Positions 3,547 to 5,483 of a stretch of DNA of 5,483 bases are shown piece after piece (positions within the stretch are counted from its first letter, which is position 1; each line of letters begins with the position of its first letter). The DNA is from JBHEPS01 sp046261635 (GTDB taxonomy: Bacteria > Acidobacteriota > Thermoanaerobaculia > Gp7-AA8). The notes under the pieces are model-generated. The model saw only the letters and a program-made list of their open reading frames with translations. It was not told where the DNA came from and searched no databases. Location of the stretch: positions 1 to 5,483 of the forward strand of contig JBHEOL010000265.1 of assembly GCA_046261635.1 (NCBI GenBank), given 5' to 3'. The position numbers and the translations under genes are program-made.

Positions 3547-5483
3547 GTGCTGAATAGTCTGAAACGAAACCCAGGAGTGTTCGCGATCGTCTTCGCGATC
3601 GTTCTCGCAGGGCTGGCGCCGATGGCGCTGGCCGCCGATCCACCAGTAGGGATCACCTTCACCGTCAGCGGCGATCCGGTTCCGGGAGCGACCGTCACGG
3701 CCAAAGCGACCGTCACGATCAATGACGGATCCACACTTCAGAGCATCAAGTGGACGCAGACCGGCGGCGCTTCGGCCGTGCTGTCGAATACGACCACCGA
3801 CACGGTCACCGTGGTGATGCCGAGCCGGAAAGTCCTTCGCGACCGGCTGATCCACGTTCTCGAAGAAGCCCCGCTCCCCGCGGATCAGATTCCCCCGAAG
3901 GCGGGGGAGTACCACGGCGGGTTGCAGGACCGTTTCACCGTGGTTTCGGCGTCCCCGCTTGCCCTAGAGCACACTGGCGCGATCGAGCTCGAGGCGGAAG
4001 TCGTGACTTCGTCCGGGACGTATCACGCCGAAGCAGCCATCCACGGCACCCTGCCGTGGCCACACACCATGATCGGGACGCGCAACGTGCCGGTGATGGT
4101 TCCCGTGATCCTGCAGGGTAAGGATCAGGCGACTTGGAACTGGACCCTGATCAAGCCGGCAGGATCGTCGGCGGTTCTGCTCGACTCCACGAGTCGCAAC
4201 CCCGAGTTCACTCCCGACGTGCCGGGAACCTACGAGGTCCGAGTGACGGACCTCGAGGCCAACGAACAGGTCAGCCTCACGATTCACGCGGGCAAGTGGG
4301 AAGGGCTGATCGTAGGCCAGACCGCCGAGGGACGCCCGGTCGCGGACCCGTCGTGCAAGACCTGCCACGTGCCGAGCACCCCACACTTCGATCTTTTCAC
4401 ACCATGGGCGAAGTCGGGCCATGCCGAGATCTTCACGCAGAACGTCAACAACCCGGCAGGCCACTACAGCGGCGCTTGCGTCTCGTGCCACTCGGTGGGC
4501 CTCGACACGAACGCCGCGAACAACGGCATGGACGATCAGCCGGACTTCCAGGCGCTGCTCGATTCCGGTCTCGTGAACCACGGAGGACTCGAGAACTGGA
4601 CCCAGATTCTCGACCAGTTCCCGAAATCGGCCCGGTTCGCCAACATCCAGTGCGAGAACTGCCACGGTCCCCATGACGGCGTCGCGCACATGAAGGCAGA
4701 CGGGTCGCGGAAGACCCAGTCGTCGGACCTCTGCGGCACGTGTCACGGGGAGCCGGCGCGTCACGGACGCTACCAGCAGTGGCAGCTTTCGGCGCACGCC
4801 AACTACCAGCTCGCCGAAGACGAGGCGGGCAACGCCACCTGCGCCAAGTGCCACACCTCCCAGGGATTCATTCAGTGGGAGATGAACAACTTCAGCACCG
4901 CGAGCCTGAAAATCGACTGGAAGCCTGAAGAGGCTCACCCGGTCACCTGCGTGGCCTGCCACGATCCGCACTACGTCGGGACGACTTCCGGCGGGCCGAC
5001 GACCAACGCGACGGTCCGTGTGTCCGGGACGACCCCCGCTCTCACGTCAGGGTTCACGGCGACCAACGTCGGTCGCGGCGCGATCTGCATGACCTGTCAC
5101 AACGGGCGTCGCGGTCTCCGCAACGACTCGAACTTCAGCCTCGCCGCTGCGGGAACCGCCCCGCACCAGGGGCCGCAGGCCGACATTCTGATGGGACAGA
5201 ACATGTACTTCGTCCAGACCGGCGTTCGCAGCAATCACGCGAACATCGAAGACGCATGCGTGACCTGCCACATGGAAGCGACGCCGCCGCCGGCTGAGCT
5301 CTCGTACAACCTCGGCGGAACCAACCATACGTTCTACGCCCGCCCCCAGATCTGCACCTCATGCCACACCAGCATCACTCTCCAGTCGGTCCAGGGACCG
5401 ATCGAAGAAAAGATGCACTCGCTCAAGCATGAGATCGAAGTCGCCCTCAAGGGCGTCATGCAGACGCAGATCCGCCTCGGAAA
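3547..5483 (+). CDS. Secreted multiheme c-type cytochrome with N-terminal PKD/Ig-like modules (3' end outside window)
   Basis: The frame is open for 645 codons from a GTG start to the window edge. Residues 1-30 are a Sec signal (VFAIVFAIVLAGLAPMALA, cleavage near ALAA/D). Residues about 33-135 and 139-250 are two beta-rich PKD/Ig-like modules, recognisable from IKWTQTGGASAVLS and from WTLIKPAGSSA ... FTPDVPGTYEVRVTD. The cytochrome part has nine CXXCH motifs, with first Cys at 270, 311, 369, 396, 432, 468, 514, 571 and 603. Extra His residues (for example H292, H306, H376, H381, H406, H417, H464, H564, H594) could supply bis-His ligation. W-x-x-SGHA and CENCHGPHDG followed by CGTCHGEP resemble cytochrome c554-like multiheme proteins. 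After the ninth heme the chain turns helical (IEEKMHSLKHEIEVALK), suggesting the end is near, though more hemes may follow. A role in periplasmic or extracellular electron transfer is inferred. No catalytic signature of nitrite reductase or hydroxylamine oxidoreductase is seen. Confidence 0.9.
   Translation, partial: MLNSLKRNPGVFAIVFAIVLAGLAPMALAADPPVGITFTVSGDPVPGATVTAKATVTINDGSTLQSIKWTQTGGASAVLSNTTTDTVTVVMPSRKVLRDRLIHVLEEAPLPADQIPPKAGEYHGGLQDRFTVVSASPLALEHTGAIELEAEVVTSSGTYHAEAAIHGTLPWPHTMIGTRNVPVMVPVILQGKDQATWNWTLIKPAGSSAVLLDSTSRNPEFTPDVPGTYEVRVTDLEANEQVSLTIHAGKWEGLIVGQTAEGRPVADPSCKTCHVPSTPHFDLFTPWAKSGHAEIFTQNVNNPAGHYSGACVSCHSVGLDTNAANNGMDDQPDFQALLDSGLVNHGGLENWTQILDQFPKSARFANIQCENCHGPHDGVAHMKADGSRKTQSSDLCGTCHGEPARHGRYQQWQLSAHANYQLAEDEAGNATCAKCHTSQGFIQWEMNNFSTASLKIDWKPEEAHPVTCVACHDPHYVGTTSGGPTTNATVRVSGTTPALTSGFTATNVGRGAICMTCHNGRRGLRNDSNFSLAAAGTAPHQGPQADILMGQNMYFVQTGVRSNHANIEDACVTCHMEATPPPAELSYNLGGTNHTFYARPQICTSCHTSITLQSVQGPIEEKMHSLKHEIEVALKGVMQTQIRLG
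3580..3603 (+). repeat. Tandem 12-base duplication in the signal peptide
   Basis: Two adjacent 12-base units matching at 11 of 12 positions (TTCGCGATCGTC then TTCGCGATCGTT) encode FAIV-FAIV in the hydrophobic core of the multiheme cytochrome signal peptide. This looks like a slippage duplication that lengthened the core. Confidence 0.6.

Noticed and set aside
3370..3915. Minus-strand 181-residue open frame covering the leader and the multiheme start
   Set aside because: It runs opposite the signal peptide and leader, and has no ribosome site or domain.
3964..4971. 335-residue open frame antisense to the multiheme cytochrome
   Set aside because: The plus-strand frame has nine regular heme motifs, a signal peptide and a strong ribosome site. 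The antisense product is Val/Arg-rich with no recognisable domain, as expected for a mirror frame in high-GC DNA.
1..5483. tRNA, rRNA, CRISPR, insertion sequence or attachment site
   Set aside because: No cloverleaf, repeat-spacer array, transposase fragment or terminal inverted repeats with target duplication were seen.

Overview
This high-GC window comes from a bacterium that makes many exported c-type cytochromes. All five complete or nearly complete genes encode proteins with signal peptides. None shows a transmembrane helix beyond that signal. A CuA-bearing protein with Ig-like repeats, a half-size reaction-centre-type diheme lipoprotein, a DUF5777 beta-barrel and a PKD-type multiheme cytochrome together suggest an uncultured Acidobacteriota, Gemmatimonadota or Eisenbacteria-like lineage. 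The phylum is an inference from protein families only.

Layout: positions 1-183 (+) hold the C-terminal end of a GNAT acetyltransferase. It converges, with a 3-base gap, on a four-gene minus-strand operon transcribed from about 3040 down to 187. In transcription order the operon encodes (i) a secreted protein with two Ig-like repeats fused to a CuA-type cupredoxin domain (3040-1976), (ii) a monoheme lipoprotein-like cytochrome with an expanded CX4CH heme motif (1979-1536), (iii) a DUF5777 outer-membrane beta-barrel (1543-671), and (iv) a diheme lipoprotein related to the photosynthetic reaction-centre cytochrome subunit (630-187). The first three genes overlap by 4 and 8 bases, which suggests translational coupling.

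A 506-base divergent intergenic region (3041-3546) follows. It is rich in inverted repeats and ends in a GC-rich, potentially structured leader. Downstream, on the plus strand from a GTG at 3547, runs a large multiheme cytochrome that leaves the window after 645 codons. It has a signal peptide, two PKD/Ig-like modules and nine CXXCH motifs.

Taken together the region encodes at least twelve covalent hemes, one predicted dinuclear copper centre and one outer-membrane barrel, all outside the cytoplasm. The most economical reading is an electron-transfer module that crosses or decorates the outer membrane. No substrate, terminal reductase or quinone-linked partner is visible, so direction and physiological role are unknown.
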